Numbered from the stretch's first letter, positions 39,301-46,707 are shown. The stretch: 49,350 nucleotides of DNA from a bacterium (GCA_905221115.1 CAJNBX010000013.1:1-49350), one strand, 5' to 3'. A program made the numbers and translations. The notes: generated by a model from the sequence alone, not told the origin.

Positions 39301-39889
39301 TTGGCTGGACTTTTTGTGATCGTTCAACCGATGAGATACCTTCTATTAGTTTAATTTTGTCCAGATTATCTGGAGTTGTTTCTATTGCAACACCATTAAA
39401 AACTGTATCATAAGTATATAAAACTTTTGTATCCTTAAGATTGGATAATTCCTTGATTGCTTTTTCTCCAGATTCTTTATCTTTAAATTCAGCAATATAG
39501 ACAAGTTTATCCTCTTTTTTGGGACTTTCTGGGTCTTTACTTGCAGACGAGTCCGCTTTATCTCCTTGGGATTGATTGGAATTTTCTTCTTTGATTTTTG
39601 CTTCTTCATTGCTAGTGTTATTGTCTATTACAGGATTTTTACTAACAACTTCTTTTTCCTCAATAATTGTTGTTTTCTTTTCTTCAGTATCCTTTGAAGT
39701 TTCTATAGCATTATGAATATCTTCAAGTTTTTCTTTGTTTTCTTTTTGTTTACCTACTACTTTTTCTTTATCAGATATTTTTAAAGAATCTTCAGAACTA
39801 GGTGTATCTGCTAGGATTACCTCGTTAGGGACATATGCTGCTAAAATAACTGCAGCTGTGGTTAATGACAATACTGTACTTTTTTTCAT
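33323..39889 (-). CDS. prtA: Cell-wall subtilisin-like serine protease PrtA
   Basis: 2188 residues (pneumococcal PrtA is about 2140). A standard signal peptide without YSIRK ends near VILA-DTP; an acidic Lys/Glu-rich pro-region follows. An inhibitor-like propeptide (KLVYIAEFKDKESGEKAI) precedes the S8 catalytic domain: Asp236 in NIDTGTDYRH, His303 in DPHGMHIAG, Ser694 in MSGTSMATP. A PA-type insertion lies between His and Ser (KLKFVYIGKGQDQDLIGLDL). Fn3-like and Ig-like modules fill the long C-terminal half, then a helical EKKEEENKP and Ser/Asn/Lys-rich spacer, LPKTG, a hydrophobic segment and LKKKD. It cleaves extracellular proteins at the wall; substrates are not evident from sequence. The start codon has only a weak ribosome site (AAGGAATTAAA). 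Confidence 0.95.
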   Translation of the reverse strand: MKKSTVLSLTTAAVILAAYVPNEVILADTPSSEDSLKISDKEKVVGKQKENKEKLEDIHNAIETSKDTEEKKTTIIEEKEVVSKNPVIDNNTSNEEAKIKEENSNQSQGDKADSSASKDPESPKKEDKLVYIAEFKDKESGEKAIKELSNLKDTKVLYTYDTVFNGVAIETTPDNLDKIKLIEGISSVERSQKVQPMMNHARKEIGVEEAIDYLKSINAPFGKNFDGRGMVISNIDTGTDYRHKAMRIDDDAKGSMRFKKEDLKGTDKNFWLSDKIPHAFNYYNGGKITVEKADDGSDYFDPHGMHIAGILAGNDTEKDIKNFNGIDGIAPNAQIFSYKMYSDAGSGFAGDETMFHAIEDSIKHNVDVVSVSSGFTGTGLVGEKYWEAIRALRKAGIPMVVATGNYATSASSSSWDLVANNNLKMTDTGNVTRTAAHEDAIAVASAKNQTVEFDKVNIGGENFKYRNIGAFFDKNKITTNEDGSKAPDKLKFVYIGKGQDQDLIGLDLRGKIAVMDRIYTKDLKNSFKRATDKGARGIMVVNTVNYYNRDNWTELPAMGYEEDEGTTSQVFSISGDDGVKLWNMINPDKKTEVKRNSKKDFKDKLEQYYPIDMASYNSNKPNVGDEKEIDFKFAPDTDKELYKEDIIVPAGSTSWGPRTDLLLKPDVSAPGKNIKSTLNVINGKSTYGYMSGTSMATPIVAASTVLIRPKLKEMLERPVLKNLKGDDKIDLTSLTKIALQNTARPMMDATSWKEKSQYFASPRQQGAGLINVANALRNEVVATFKNTDSKGLVNSYGSISLKEIKGDKKYFTIKLHNTSNRPLTFKVSASAVTTDALTDRLKLDETYKDEKSPDGKQIVPEIHPEKVKDANITFEHDTFTIAPNSSFDLNAVINVGEAKNKNKFVESFIHFESVEEMEALNSNGKKTNFQPSLSMPLMGFAGNWNHEPILDKWAWEEGSKSKTMEGYDDDGKPKIPGTLNKGIGGEHGIDKFNPAGVIQNRKDKNTTSLDQNPELFAFNNEGINAPSSSGSNIAKIYPLDSNGNPQDAQLERGLTPSPLVLRSAEEGLISIVNTNKEGENQRDLKVISREHFIKGILNSKRNDAKGIKSSKLKVWGDLKWDGLIYNPRGREENAPESKDNQDPATKIRGQFEPIAEGQYFYKFKYRLTKDYPWQVSYIPVKIDNTAPKIVSVDFSNPEKIKLITKDTYHKVKDQYKNETLFARDQKEHPEKFDEIANEVWYAGAALVNEDGEVEKNLEVTYAGEGQGRNRKLDKDGNTIYEINGAGDLRGKIIEVIALDGSSNFTKIHRIKFADHADEKGMISYYLVDPDQDSSKYQKLGEIAESKFKNLENRKEDSLKKDTTEEENHQDNEESIEEKSSLTIHKTISTIREFESKDLKKLIKKKFREVDDFTSETGKRTEEYDYKYDDKGNIIAYDDGSALEYEIEKLDEIKSKIYGVLSPSKDGHFEILGKISNVSKNAKVYYGNNYKSIEIKTTKYDSHSKTMTFDLYANINDIVDGLAFAGDMRLFVTDDGQRKAETKIRMPEKNKETKTEYPYASSYGNVIELGEGDLSKNKPNNLTEMESGKIYSDSEKQQYLLKDNIILRKGYALKVTTYNPGKTDMLEGNGVYSKEDIAKIQKANPNLRVLSEKIIYADSRNVEDGRSTQSVLMSALDGFNIVRYQVFRFKMNDKGEAIDKDGNLVTDPSKLVLFGKDDKEYTGEDKSNVEAIKEDGSTLFIDAKPVNLSMDKNYFNPSKSNKIYVRNPEFYLRGKISDKGGFNWELRVNESVVDNYLIYGDLHIDNTRDFNVKLNVKDGDIMDWGMKDYKANGFPDKVTDMAGNVYLKTGYSDLNAKAVGVHYQFLYDNVKPEVNVDPKGNTSIEYADGKSVVFNINDKRNNGFDGEIQNKHIYVNGKEYKSFDDIKQLTDKTLNIKIVVKDFARNTTVKEFILNKDTGEVSELKPHTVTVTIQNGKEMSSTIVSEEDFILPVYEGELEKGYQFDGWEISGVEGKKDAGYVINLSKDTLIKPVFKKIEEKKEEENKPTFDVSKKKDNPQANPSQLNQSNRKEDLQRENHSHKSDSTKDVKTTVPVQVNYSQLDESQRSDSIEDVKAPVPDKNDKNFENKKEVYLNEPENIDNKHTNIDSKSTTNNDRLPKTGTVRAVLTPFIAGILFIVGALLGLKKKD

Positions 39890-40029
39890 TTTAATTCCTT
39901 ACATATTTATTTAACTTCCAATAGATAGAAAACTTTAACTTTGCTAGCCTTTGTTATAAAAAGTTTTACTAAGTATTATCTAGGAAATAGAGTAGTGCAT
40001 TTATATATAATTGTTAACTCTCTGAAAAT

Positions 40030-40058
40030 AGTATATCAATTAAAAAAATTTAAGTCAA
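40030..40058 (-). promoter_or_regulatory. prtA promoter with PsaR-like operator
   Basis: -35 TTGACT (40053-40058), 17-nt spacer, -10 TATACT (40030-40035); predicted 5' UTR about 130 nt. The flanking sequence TTTTTCTTGACTTAAATTTT resembles the pneumococcal PsaR operators, which overlap a TTGACT -35 and control prtA, pcpA and psaBCA in response to manganese and zinc. The PsaR assignment is from recalled family knowledge. Confidence 0.7.
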
Positions 40059-40099
40059 GAAAAATTAATATGCGTTAATTTATTTTTTAACATACATTA

Positions 40100-40363
40100 A
40101 AAATATAGAGTCGAAAACTTTCGTAGTTAGCTCGGGGACATTATCAGAACATTCACACCATCAAAAATAGTAGCAATCAACTTAAAGAACTAGCAACATC
40201 ACAAAGTCAAACATCATTGATGAAATATCAGCGCTATTAAACAATATAAATAACCGCTAAGAATAAGGCTTAACGGTTATTTCTACATATCTATTTTTTT
40301 CAAATCCTCAGTCGTTTATCTACCTATAACCTAGGCTTTACGAGTGCCTTGCTCTAGCAACTA
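40100..40363. other. Intergenic stretch, possible decayed coding remnant
   Basis: Between the prtA promoter and the BOX element. Bases 40145-40245 on the plus strand read as a short open stretch without a plausible start (NIHTIKN..NQLKELATSQSQ) and could be a remnant of an unidentified gene. A 14-bp stem AAATAACCGCTAAG/CTTAACGGTTATTT at 40248-40282 has one mismatch and looks terminator-like. Confidence 0.3.
40248..40282. terminator. Terminator-like hairpin between prtA and the BOX element
   Basis: Stem of 14 bp with one mismatch and a 7-nt loop (AATAAGG). The flanks are A-rich on one side and T-containing on the other. No intact adjacent gene needs it, so it may be a relic of a lost gene on the plus strand. 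Confidence 0.5.
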
Positions 40364-40513
40364 ATACTCAATGAAAATCAAAAAGCAAACTAGGAAGCTA
40401 GCCGCAGTCTGCTCAAAACACTGTTTTGAGGTTGCAGATAAGACTGACGAAGTCAGTCACATATATACGGCAAGGCGAAGCTGACGTGGGTTGAAGAGAT
40501 TTTCGAAGAGTAT
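40364..40513 (-). repeat. BOX element, A-B-C
   Basis: boxA lies at the right (GGCAAGGCGAAGCTGACGTG, GATTTTCGAAGAGTAT), one 45-nt boxB at 40412-40456, and boxC at the left (ATACTCAATGAAAATCAAAA). It sits downstream of the ABC operon terminator. Confidence 0.95.
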
Positions 40514-40579
40514 GAGCTAAATTGGCTATTACACTTAAAGTATAGCACTCTGAGAATAGATGTCAAGGAATTTTCATCT

Positions 40580-40613
40580 TTATTAGAAAAAGCCTGTCCT
40601 GAGACAAGGCTTT
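40580..40613 (-). terminator. ABC exporter operon terminator
   Basis: On the minus strand AAAGCCTTGTC-TCAG-GACAGGCTTT, followed by TTTCTAAT, about 15 nt after the stop codon of the last permease gene. Strong stem and short loop. Confidence 0.92.
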
Positions 40614-40626
40614 GAGTTTCTTCATC

Positions 40627-41412
40627 TTAGGACCCAGCGCTTTCATAAGAATCCAAGCCCCTGTCCCAGAGTTTAAGGGAAATACCAAAAAAGACAAGGG
40701 AAATCAACATCAAACCTCCGATGTTAAAGATTACATCCTTGTCCTGCAAGAAATAGCTGGCAGGATAGTAGGCCGTAAAGGCAAAAGGTACGATAAAGCT
40801 AATCAACCAACGAAGAAATGAATTGTAAATGGAAATGGGATACTTGGCAAAATCATTAAACATATAAAAAATGTAAATCATGGCGCCTGACTGTTTGGTC
40901 CAAAAAGCGATACTAGCTGTCGCAATTTTTAAAGAAGTATAAATCAAGGTCGCAAATGGTATGCAAACTAGGAAAAGCAGGAATTTTGGAAGAGTCCAAG
41001 CAATGCTAGTCACTGTTGTTCCCAGTAGGATACCACCGACCAAGAGTTCTCCCAAGGCATCAATCTGAAAAGTCTCAACTAGAATATGAAAGAGAGGATT
41101 GATAGGACGAGTCAGATACTTGTCAAACTCTCCCTTTCTCACCAAGCGTTGTCCCAATGCCCAGAGATTATCAAAAAAGAGATGGTCCAATCCCTTAGGA
41201 ATCAAGGAAAAACCATAGATAAAGGCAATTTCTTGAAAAGTCCAACCTTCTAGGGATGGGATGTGTTGAAAGATGACATTGAGAAACAAGAGGTTCAAGC
41301 CTTGGGTCAGAAAAACTCCCAGTACTCCAACCACAAAATCCACCTTGTATTCCATGATTTGCTTGATGTATTGTCTGATAAAAATCAGATGCATACGTTG
41401 ATATTTTTTCAT
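40627..41412 (-). CDS. ABC-2 family exporter permease, second subunit
   Basis: 261 residues, about six transmembrane helices, typical of the ABC2_membrane_6 (DUF990-like) permeases. Visible marks: the cytoplasmic N-terminal stretch MHLIFIRQYIKQIMEYKVDF, the amphipathic LVRKGEFDKYLTRPINPLF (conserved G-x-x-D-xx-L-xRP motif), and a final helix IGGLMLISLVFFGISLKLW. It is the last gene of a three-gene operon, one base after the first permease gene, and forms a heterodimeric channel with it. Substrate unknown; related systems export lipids or drugs. Confidence 0.88.
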   Translation of the reverse strand: MKKYQRMHLIFIRQYIKQIMEYKVDFVVGVLGVFLTQGLNLLFLNVIFQHIPSLEGWTFQEIAFIYGFSLIPKGLDHLFFDNLWALGQRLVRKGEFDKYLTRPINPLFHILVETFQIDALGELLVGGILLGTTVTSIAWTLPKFLLFLVCIPFATLIYTSLKIATASIAFWTKQSGAMIYIFYMFNDFAKYPISIYNSFLRWLISFIVPFAFTAYYPASYFLQDKDVIFNIGGLMLISLVFFGISLKLWDRGLDSYESAGS

Positions 41413-41413
41413 A

Positions 41414-42232
41414 CTAACCTCCTTGAATGGTGATAAAGGACTGGACTCGTTTCCAAATCAACTGAGACAAGCCCACCATCACTAAGAGCCAGAAAAACTG
41501 CAAAGCGAGCGCCTGAAGAATCTGATTGGCATCGTATTTCCCAACGATAATCATGACCGGAGTGTAAATCAAGGATGAAAAAGGCAGGAAGGACAGAATA
41601 TCTGAAACAACCTTTGGAAAGAAAGCCAAGGGAATCAAACTTCCAGACATAAAAGCCACTATGGAAGTCTTGAGTAGATTAGAACCCCATAGATTTTTAA
41701 ACACAAAGGCAGAAAATCCAAAGCAGATATTAAAGAAAAAGTTAATCAGATAGGCCAGCGTTAAGCTAAAAAGATAAAGGACAGTTAATCCCAGCACTTC
41801 TACAATACCTTGTCCAGATACGATTTTCATCAAAACAATGACGCTTAAAAATGGAAGGCCAACAGAGATAAAAATCAACCACTTGGAACCAAGCTCAGTG
41901 AAAAGATAGGAGGCTGCAAAATGCACTGGTCTCAACAAGCGCATGATAATGGAACCATTCTTGACTTCCTCCCCAATCATAAAGGACGAATCTGACCTAG
42001 TCAGAAGATTTGTCACAAAACTCATGATGATGTAGAGGGTGATATCTGCCATACTGAAGCCCTGAATCAAAGACTCTTTCGAGGAATCAAAGACAGCCTT
42101 CCAGAGATAAAAGGCCACAAAAGCACCCATGACATCGCCAATCCGATAGAGAATGAAGTTAACTCGATAGGTGATCAACTCCTGAACACCTGCATTGATA
42201 AAGGGTTTATAACGTCTCCACAATTTGACCAT
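41414..42232 (-). CDS. ABC-2 family exporter permease, first subunit
   Basis: 272 residues with about six membrane helices. It shares with the next gene the pattern of an N-terminal cytoplasmic helix (YKPFINAGVQELITYRVNF), an amphipathic GSIIMRLLRPVHF segment (family G-x-I-xxxLLRP motif) and a short C-terminal tail. This indicates an old duplication and a heterodimeric pore. It lies one base after the ATPase gene, so translation is probably coupled. In pneumococcus the equivalent operon lies near prtA as well. Substrate not determinable. Confidence 0.88.
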   Translation of the reverse strand: MVKLWRRYKPFINAGVQELITYRVNFILYRIGDVMGAFVAFYLWKAVFDSSKESLIQGFSMADITLYIIMSFVTNLLTRSDSSFMIGEEVKNGSIIMRLLRPVHFAASYLFTELGSKWLIFISVGLPFLSVIVLMKIVSGQGIVEVLGLTVLYLFSLTLAYLINFFFNICFGFSAFVFKNLWGSNLLKTSIVAFMSGSLIPLAFFPKVVSDILSFLPFSSLIYTPVMIIVGKYDANQILQALALQFFWLLVMVGLSQLIWKRVQSFITIQGG

Positions 42233-42233
42233 C

Positions 42234-43226
42234 TTAGAGCTCCTTTCGGTAGAAGCGACGGATTATATCCTCAATATCCGTATCCACCATCTTCAAATCG
42301 CGGATTTCAAAATCAGACAGGGTTTGCTTGATAATATCAGCTGACTGGTAGCGAGAACTATCGAATTCAATGTTGAGGCTGTTCCCTTGTCTATCAATGG
42401 TCATATCCGAAAAGCCTTCATAGTGAGAAACGATATGACTTTGACCTGGTAGCAGTTCAAAGGAGAGAGTCTTCATCTTACCAAATGTTTCCTTGAGCTG
42501 GCTCACCGTTCCATCAAAAATTTCCTGCCCCTTGTCAATCATGAAAATCCGATCACAAAGTTGCTCAATATCACTCAAATCGTGAGTGGTCAAGAGGATT
42601 GTTGTTTCTTCCTCCTGATTGATCTGGGTGATGGCCCGACGAATGTTATCCTTGACCGATACATCCAAACCAATGGTTGGCTCATCTAAAAAGAGAACCT
42701 TGGGATTGTGAAGCAAGGAAGCCGCGATGTCCGCCCGCATTCGTTGACCCAGTGAAAGAGTTCGCACGGGATCCTTGATAAAGTCCTTCAAATCCAAGAC
42801 TTCATTTAAAAAATCCATGCGCTTATGAAAGAGCGAATCTGGCACATCGTAAATCTCTTTTAAGACCGTGTAGGTCTCTTGCAGAGCCAAATCCCACCAT
42901 AGCTGAGTACGTTGTCCAAAGACCACCCCAATATCCTTAACATAGTCTTGGCGATTGTCCTGTGGAATCTTGCCATTAATCCGGCAAAATCCAGATGTCG
43001 GTTTCAAAATCCCTGTCAGCATTTTGATGGTTGTCGACTTCCCAGCACCATTGGCCCCGATAAAGCCTAAAATTTGTCCTTTTGGAACCTCAAAGGTCAA
43101 ATCCTTGACCGCTTCAAAAGTCTGCTTTTCAGAATGAATAAAGGAGCGCAATGCCCCCTTCAAGCCCGGTTCCTTAACAGTCTTCACAAAATTTTTCTGA
43201 AGATGTTCCACTTCTATCATTGCCAT
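42234..43226 (-). CDS. ABC exporter ATP-binding protein (NatA/daunorubicin-like)
   Basis: 330 residues. Walker A GANGAGKST, Q-loop VFGQRTQLWWD, signature LSLGQRMRADIA, Walker B VLFLDEPTIGLD and switch LLTTHDLSD are all intact, so it should hydrolyse ATP. The last ~85 residues form an extra C-terminal domain (SFELLPGQSHIVSHYEGF onward) as in other ABC-2 drug or polysaccharide exporters. The ribosome site GGGAG lies 6 nt before ATG 43226. It is the first gene of the operon with two permeases. A cre-like sequence covers its -35 box, so expression may fall when preferred sugars are present. Confidence 0.93.
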   Translation of the reverse strand: MAMIEVEHLQKNFVKTVKEPGLKGALRSFIHSEKQTFEAVKDLTFEVPKGQILGFIGANGAGKSTTIKMLTGILKPTSGFCRINGKIPQDNRQDYVKDIGVVFGQRTQLWWDLALQETYTVLKEIYDVPDSLFHKRMDFLNEVLDLKDFIKDPVRTLSLGQRMRADIAASLLHNPKVLFLDEPTIGLDVSVKDNIRRAITQINQEEETTILLTTHDLSDIEQLCDRIFMIDKGQEIFDGTVSQLKETFGKMKTLSFELLPGQSHIVSHYEGFSDMTIDRQGNSLNIEFDSSRYQSADIIKQTLSDFEIRDLKMVDTDIEDIIRRFYRKEL

Positions 43227-43338
43227 ATCTATCTCCCTATGGTAAGGAATTGCAACATTGTATTTTTGACTACAAATATTCTAAATCCTTAGTTTCTATA
43301 CCTTCTACATTTTATTACAGAAGGCTTTATACCAACCT

Positions 43339-43367
43339 ATTATAGTCCAATAAAAACTAGAATGCAA
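43339..43367 (-). promoter_or_regulatory. ABC exporter operon promoter
   Basis: -35 TTGCAT (43362-43367), 17-nt spacer, -10 TATAAT (43339-43344). The 5' UTR of about 105 nt contains a CCTTCT/AGAAGG stem (43301-43324). Confidence 0.78.
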
Positions 43368-43377
43368 GCGTTTGCCT
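43362..43377. promoter_or_regulatory. cre-like site overlapping the -35 of the ABC operon
   Basis: ATGCAAGCGTTTGCCT matches 14 of 16 cre consensus positions and is itself a near palindrome (GCAAGCGTTTGC). It covers the -35 hexamer, which would give repression by CcpA. Confidence 0.6.
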
Positions 43378-43421
43378 AAAATTTGTGAAATTGAAAATTT
43401 TTCTCTTAAAGCGGTATTTTT

Positions 43422-43617
43422 ATACTCAATGAAAATCAAAGAGCAAACTAGGGAGCTAGCCGTAGGTTGCTCAAAACACTGCTTTGAGGTTGTAGATAGA
43501 ACTGACGAAGTCAGCTCAAAACACTGTTTTGAGGTTGTGGATAGAACTGACGAATTCAGTAACCATACCTACGGCTAGGCGAAACTGACGTGGTTTAAAG
43601 AGATTTTCGAAGAGTAT
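43422..43617 (-). repeat. BOX element, A-B-B-C
   Basis: boxA at the right (ACGGCTAGGCGAAACTGACG, GATTTTCGAAGAGTAT), two 45-nt boxB units at 43470-43514 and 43515-43559, boxC at the left. It lies between the fba terminator and the ABC operon promoter. Open frames inside it are artefacts of the repeat. Confidence 0.95.
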
Positions 43618-43650
43618 TAGTCCAAAATTCTGGCTTAATAGCCTCTTTAA

Positions 43651-43681
43651 AACACCAAAAAACCCACCCAATGGGCAGGTT
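43651..43681 (-). terminator. fba terminator
   Basis: On the minus strand AACCTGCCCA/TGGGTGGGTT is an almost fully paired stem, followed by TTTTTT, about 23 nt after the fba stop codon. Confidence 0.92.
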
Positions 43682-43703
43682 CTGTATGTATTGTTCAGCT
43701 AGA

Positions 43704-44585
43704 TTAAGCTTTACCTTCTGAACCAAATACGTCGATACGTTCTTCAACTGATGCTTGGATAGCTTTTACACCGTCTGCCAAGAATTTACGTGGGTCGAAG
43801 AGTTTTTTCTTGTCGTATTCTGCTTCGTTTGCTTCGTAGTCACGAGCAAATTTACGAGTTGCGTTAGCGAATGCAATTTGGCATTCTGTGTTAACGTTAA
43901 CTTTCGCAACACCAAGTTTGATAGCTGCTTGGATTTGCTCATCAGGAATACCTGATCCACCGTGCAATACGATTGGGAATCCTGGAAGAGCTTCTGTCAA
44001 TTTTTGCAAGTGATCAAGGTCAAGACCTTCCCAGTTTGCTGGGTAAGGACCGTGGATGTTACCGATACCAGCTGCCAAGAAGTCGATACCAGTTTCAACC
44101 ATTGCTTTAGCGTCTTCGATTGGAGCCAATTCACCTTTACCGATGATTCCGTCTTCTTCACCACCGATAGTACCAACTTCAGCTTCTACTGAGATACCTT
44201 TAGCGTGTGCCTTTTCAACAACTTCTTTAGCCAATTTAAGGTTTTCTTCAACTGGAAGGTGTGAACCGTCAAACATGATTGAAGTGTAACCAACTTCGAT
44301 ACACTCAAGTGCATCTTCGTAGTGACCATGGTCAAGGTGGATAGCTACTGGTACAGTGATACCCATTGATTCAACAAGGTTAGCGATCAAGTTGCGAGCA
44401 ACTGTGTAACCACCCATGTATTTAGCAGCACCCATTGAAGTTTGGATCAAAACTGGAGCTTTTTTAGCTTCTGCTGCGCGCAAGATAGCTTGAGTCCACT
44501 CAAGGTTGTTTGTGTTAAATCCACCAACTGCATAACCGTTGTCACGAGCTGCTTGGACAAATTTTTCTGCTGAAACGATTGCCAT
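43704..44585 (-). CDS. fba: Class II fructose-bisphosphate aldolase
   Basis: 293 residues. This zinc-dependent enzyme splits fructose-1,6-bisphosphate into dihydroxyacetone phosphate and glyceraldehyde-3-phosphate. Visible: NTNNLEWTQAIL, the Zn/catalytic HLDHGHYED, AEVGTIGGEEDG, GIGNIHGPYP (Zn His) and LHGGSGIPDEQI (Zn His and phosphate loop), plus the NVNTECQ segment. The codon pattern is biased toward preferred codons, as expected for an abundant glycolytic enzyme. AGGAGG lies 9 nt before the ATG. It stands alone between the VncS gene and a BOX element, with its own promoter and a strong terminator. Confidence 0.98.
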   Translation of the reverse strand: MAIVSAEKFVQAARDNGYAVGGFNTNNLEWTQAILRAAEAKKAPVLIQTSMGAAKYMGGYTVARNLIANLVESMGITVPVAIHLDHGHYEDALECIEVGYTSIMFDGSHLPVEENLKLAKEVVEKAHAKGISVEAEVGTIGGEEDGIIGKGELAPIEDAKAMVETGIDFLAAGIGNIHGPYPANWEGLDLDHLQKLTEALPGFPIVLHGGSGIPDEQIQAAIKLGVAKVNVNTECQIAFANATRKFARDYEANEAEYDKKKLFDPRKFLADGVKAIQASVEERIDVFGSEGKA

Positions 44586-44635
44586 TTTATCAGGCCTCCT
44601 GTATATTTTTATGGGTCATCCCATTTACATTGTTC

Positions 44636-44644
44636 ATTTTATCA
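44636..44644 (-). promoter_or_regulatory. fba promoter (extended -10)
   Basis: TGATAAAAT on the minus strand (hexamer 44636-44641, TGA at 44642-44644), about 50 nt before the start codon. The -35 is poor. An ATGGG/CCCAT short stem lies in the leader (44611-44624). Confidence 0.6.
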
Positions 44645-44725
44645 CTTTTTGACAAAAAAATCTAGTTTTTCCCGCAGTTTCGATTGAATTTCTTCTAGCT
44701 TCATCTATGTAAACCCTTTCTCTCC

Positions 44726-46054
44726 CTAGGCTTGGGCGACTTTTGGAAAAGCTATAAAGAAGGTTAAACGATTCTCCCCTATCTCAAAACGATAAGCTAA
44801 TTTTTCATGTTCTAATAGACTCTTGACCACAAAGAGCCCCATCCCAGAACCCTTGGCCTTGCGACTAGCATTGTCAGAAAAAGACTGGGCTAGTTTTTCT
44901 TGTTCTTCTGGGCTACAACTATTCTCGATAAAGAGTTCTCCTTCTCTCTCCCCGATGCGGACCAAGCCACCTAGAGTGGAGTGCTTGATGGCATTACTGA
45001 TGAGATTAGATAGGATCAACTTCATAACTGATGGGTTTAGATAAGCCTGCTGATGGGTCAAACTATTATCTATCTGGAGCTCTCTCTCCTTTGCGAGCAA
45101 GGCATAATCCTTAACCAGACTTTGCGTCATCTGGTGTAGGTCAATTTCTTCCCTATCATCTCGCAATTCCTGCACAGACGAGAGAGAAAGTATCTGGAGA
45201 ACGTGGTGATTAAGCTCATCCACAATTCCTAAGGCAACTCCCAGATAGTGGTCTCTATCCTGATAACGTCCGACATTTTCTTTCATGTTTTCGATCAGGA
45301 TTTTCAAACTAGTCAGAGGTGTTTTCAATTCATGAGAAGCTCCTCGTAGGAATTCGACCTTCATCTTTTCCAGCTGGAGAATGGCTTCATTCTTGTCATG
45401 CAAGTCCGCAATGACAGTCAAAAGATGCTGGTAGAGGCTATTGATCTGTTCCTTGAGATCACCAATCTCATCCTTAGAATCCACGCGCAATCGTACTTGG
45501 ACATCCAGATCCATCATCCGTCGGGTCACCCGCTTGATTTCCAAAATCGGGGCAACAATGGTCCGAGCATAGATATAGGCTACCAAAAGGGAAATTAGAA
45601 AGGATGCCAGCAAGGTATAGGGAAGAAACTGGAGACTGATTTGCTCTGCTTCCTTTTGCAAATCCATGGAAGCTAGAAACTGGAGAGTCATGGTACCACC
45701 GTCCTGCGTTTTCACCTCCCGTTCCTCAATAAAAAGCGAAGTAGTCTGGCGGTCTGTGTCCAGAGGAAGGCTGTCCTTGACTTCTAACTTATCCTCGGTC
45801 ATCTCGCCCTTAACGGCCCCCTTGATCTCACTGGTCTGGGAATACAGCTCTAACACTTGCTCGATACTCTGCCTGTCTTTCCCTTCTAGGGACTGGGCAA
45901 TGGCTGTTGCCTTCTGACCAATGGTTTCCTGACGGTGGCTCAGATAAGTCGAAGGAAAAAGAAAATAAATAGCCAAATGAAGGCAGATAACCAGAACACT
46001 AAATATCGAGAAGGTATAGATAAATATCTTTGTAAATAAACCTGTTCGTTTCAT
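44726..46054 (-). CDS. vncS: Sensor histidine kinase VncS
   Basis: 442 residues. An N-terminal membrane helix (about 8-32), an extracellular sensor region (to ~135), a second helix (about 138-165), a HAMP linker, and a dimerisation domain with His241 in GASHELKTPLTSL. The ATPase domain has NLISNAIKHS (N box) and SGMGLFVVKSL (G box). It pairs with VncR, whose stop codon overlaps its start (ATGA, 46051-46054). In pneumococcus VncRS is linked to the Vex exporter and was studied for vancomycin tolerance; no vex genes are visible here. Confidence 0.93.
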   Translation of the reverse strand: MKRTGLFTKIFIYTFSIFSVLVICLHLAIYFLFPSTYLSHRQETIGQKATAIAQSLEGKDRQSIEQVLELYSQTSEIKGAVKGEMTEDKLEVKDSLPLDTDRQTTSLFIEEREVKTQDGGTMTLQFLASMDLQKEAEQISLQFLPYTLLASFLISLLVAYIYARTIVAPILEIKRVTRRMMDLDVQVRLRVDSKDEIGDLKEQINSLYQHLLTVIADLHDKNEAILQLEKMKVEFLRGASHELKTPLTSLKILIENMKENVGRYQDRDHYLGVALGIVDELNHHVLQILSLSSVQELRDDREEIDLHQMTQSLVKDYALLAKERELQIDNSLTHQQAYLNPSVMKLILSNLISNAIKHSTLGGLVRIGEREGELFIENSCSPEEQEKLAQSFSDNASRKAKGSGMGLFVVKSLLEHEKLAYRFEIGENRLTFFIAFPKVAQA

Positions 46055-46707
46055 TTTCGCTCCAATTTATAACCAACATTTCGCACAGTGAGGATACAAT
46101 CCAAGTCTAGCTTTTTTCGCAGTTCCTTGATATAAACATCAATGACACGGTCAAAGGGAACCTCATCTGTCGCTTTCCAGACGGCATCGATTATCTGAGA
46201 TCGAGTCAAGGCTCTTCCTTCATTTTTTACCAGATAGTCCAGAATTTCCAACTCTTTGGCATTGATGGCCACCTCTTGACCTGCAAGGCTGGCACTGTAG
46301 CTCTCAAAATCCACCTTGGCATCCTTATAGGAGAAGACTCGTCCCATATCATAATAGCGCTTGAAAATCGCGTCCACCCTCACTTTTAAGAGGGAGAGGG
46401 AGAAGGGCTTTTCCAGATAGCCATCTGCCAGAGAGGCAAAGGCACTCATCTTGTATTCCTCATCCTGAAAAGCGGTCAACATCAGGACAGGAACCTGACT
46501 GGTTTTACGAATCTCAGCTAGGACTTCTAGGCCGTTAAGCTTGGGCATCTGGATATCCAGTAAAACCAAGGCTACTTCATAGCTGGAAAATTGCTCTAAG
46601 GCTTCTTGACCATCCGCCGCCTCAATGGTTTCATAACCACAATCCGTCAAATAGTCACTGACCCCCTCACGGATCATCTCTTCATCTTCTACAATTAAAA
46701 TTTTCAT
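46051..46707 (-). CDS. vncR: OmpR-family response regulator VncR
   Basis: 218 residues. The receiver domain has the acidic pair EDEE, the phosphorylation site Asp51 in LVLLDIQMPKLNG, a Thr in MLTAFQ and Lys in EKPFSLSLLKVRV. The C-terminal winged helix ends VIDVYIKELRKKLDLDCILTVR-type sequence followed by NVGYKLERK. It is co-translated with vncS. The ribosome site is weak, and a BOX element ends only about 33 nt upstream of the start codon, where pneumococci have vex3. Confidence 0.94.
   Translation of the reverse strand: MKILIVEDEEMIREGVSDYLTDCGYETIEAADGQEALEQFSSYEVALVLLDIQMPKLNGLEVLAEIRKTSQVPVLMLTAFQDEEYKMSAFASLADGYLEKPFSLSLLKVRVDAIFKRYYDMGRVFSYKDAKVDFESYSASLAGQEVAINAKELEILDYLVKNEGRALTRSQIIDAVWKATDEVPFDRVIDVYIKELRKKLDLDCILTVRNVGYKLERK

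Noticed and set aside
44726..46707. VanRS-type vancomycin-resistance cluster
   Set aside because: Only a two-component system is present; no vanHAX or ligase genes are in the window, and the sequence fits VncRS of pneumococcus.
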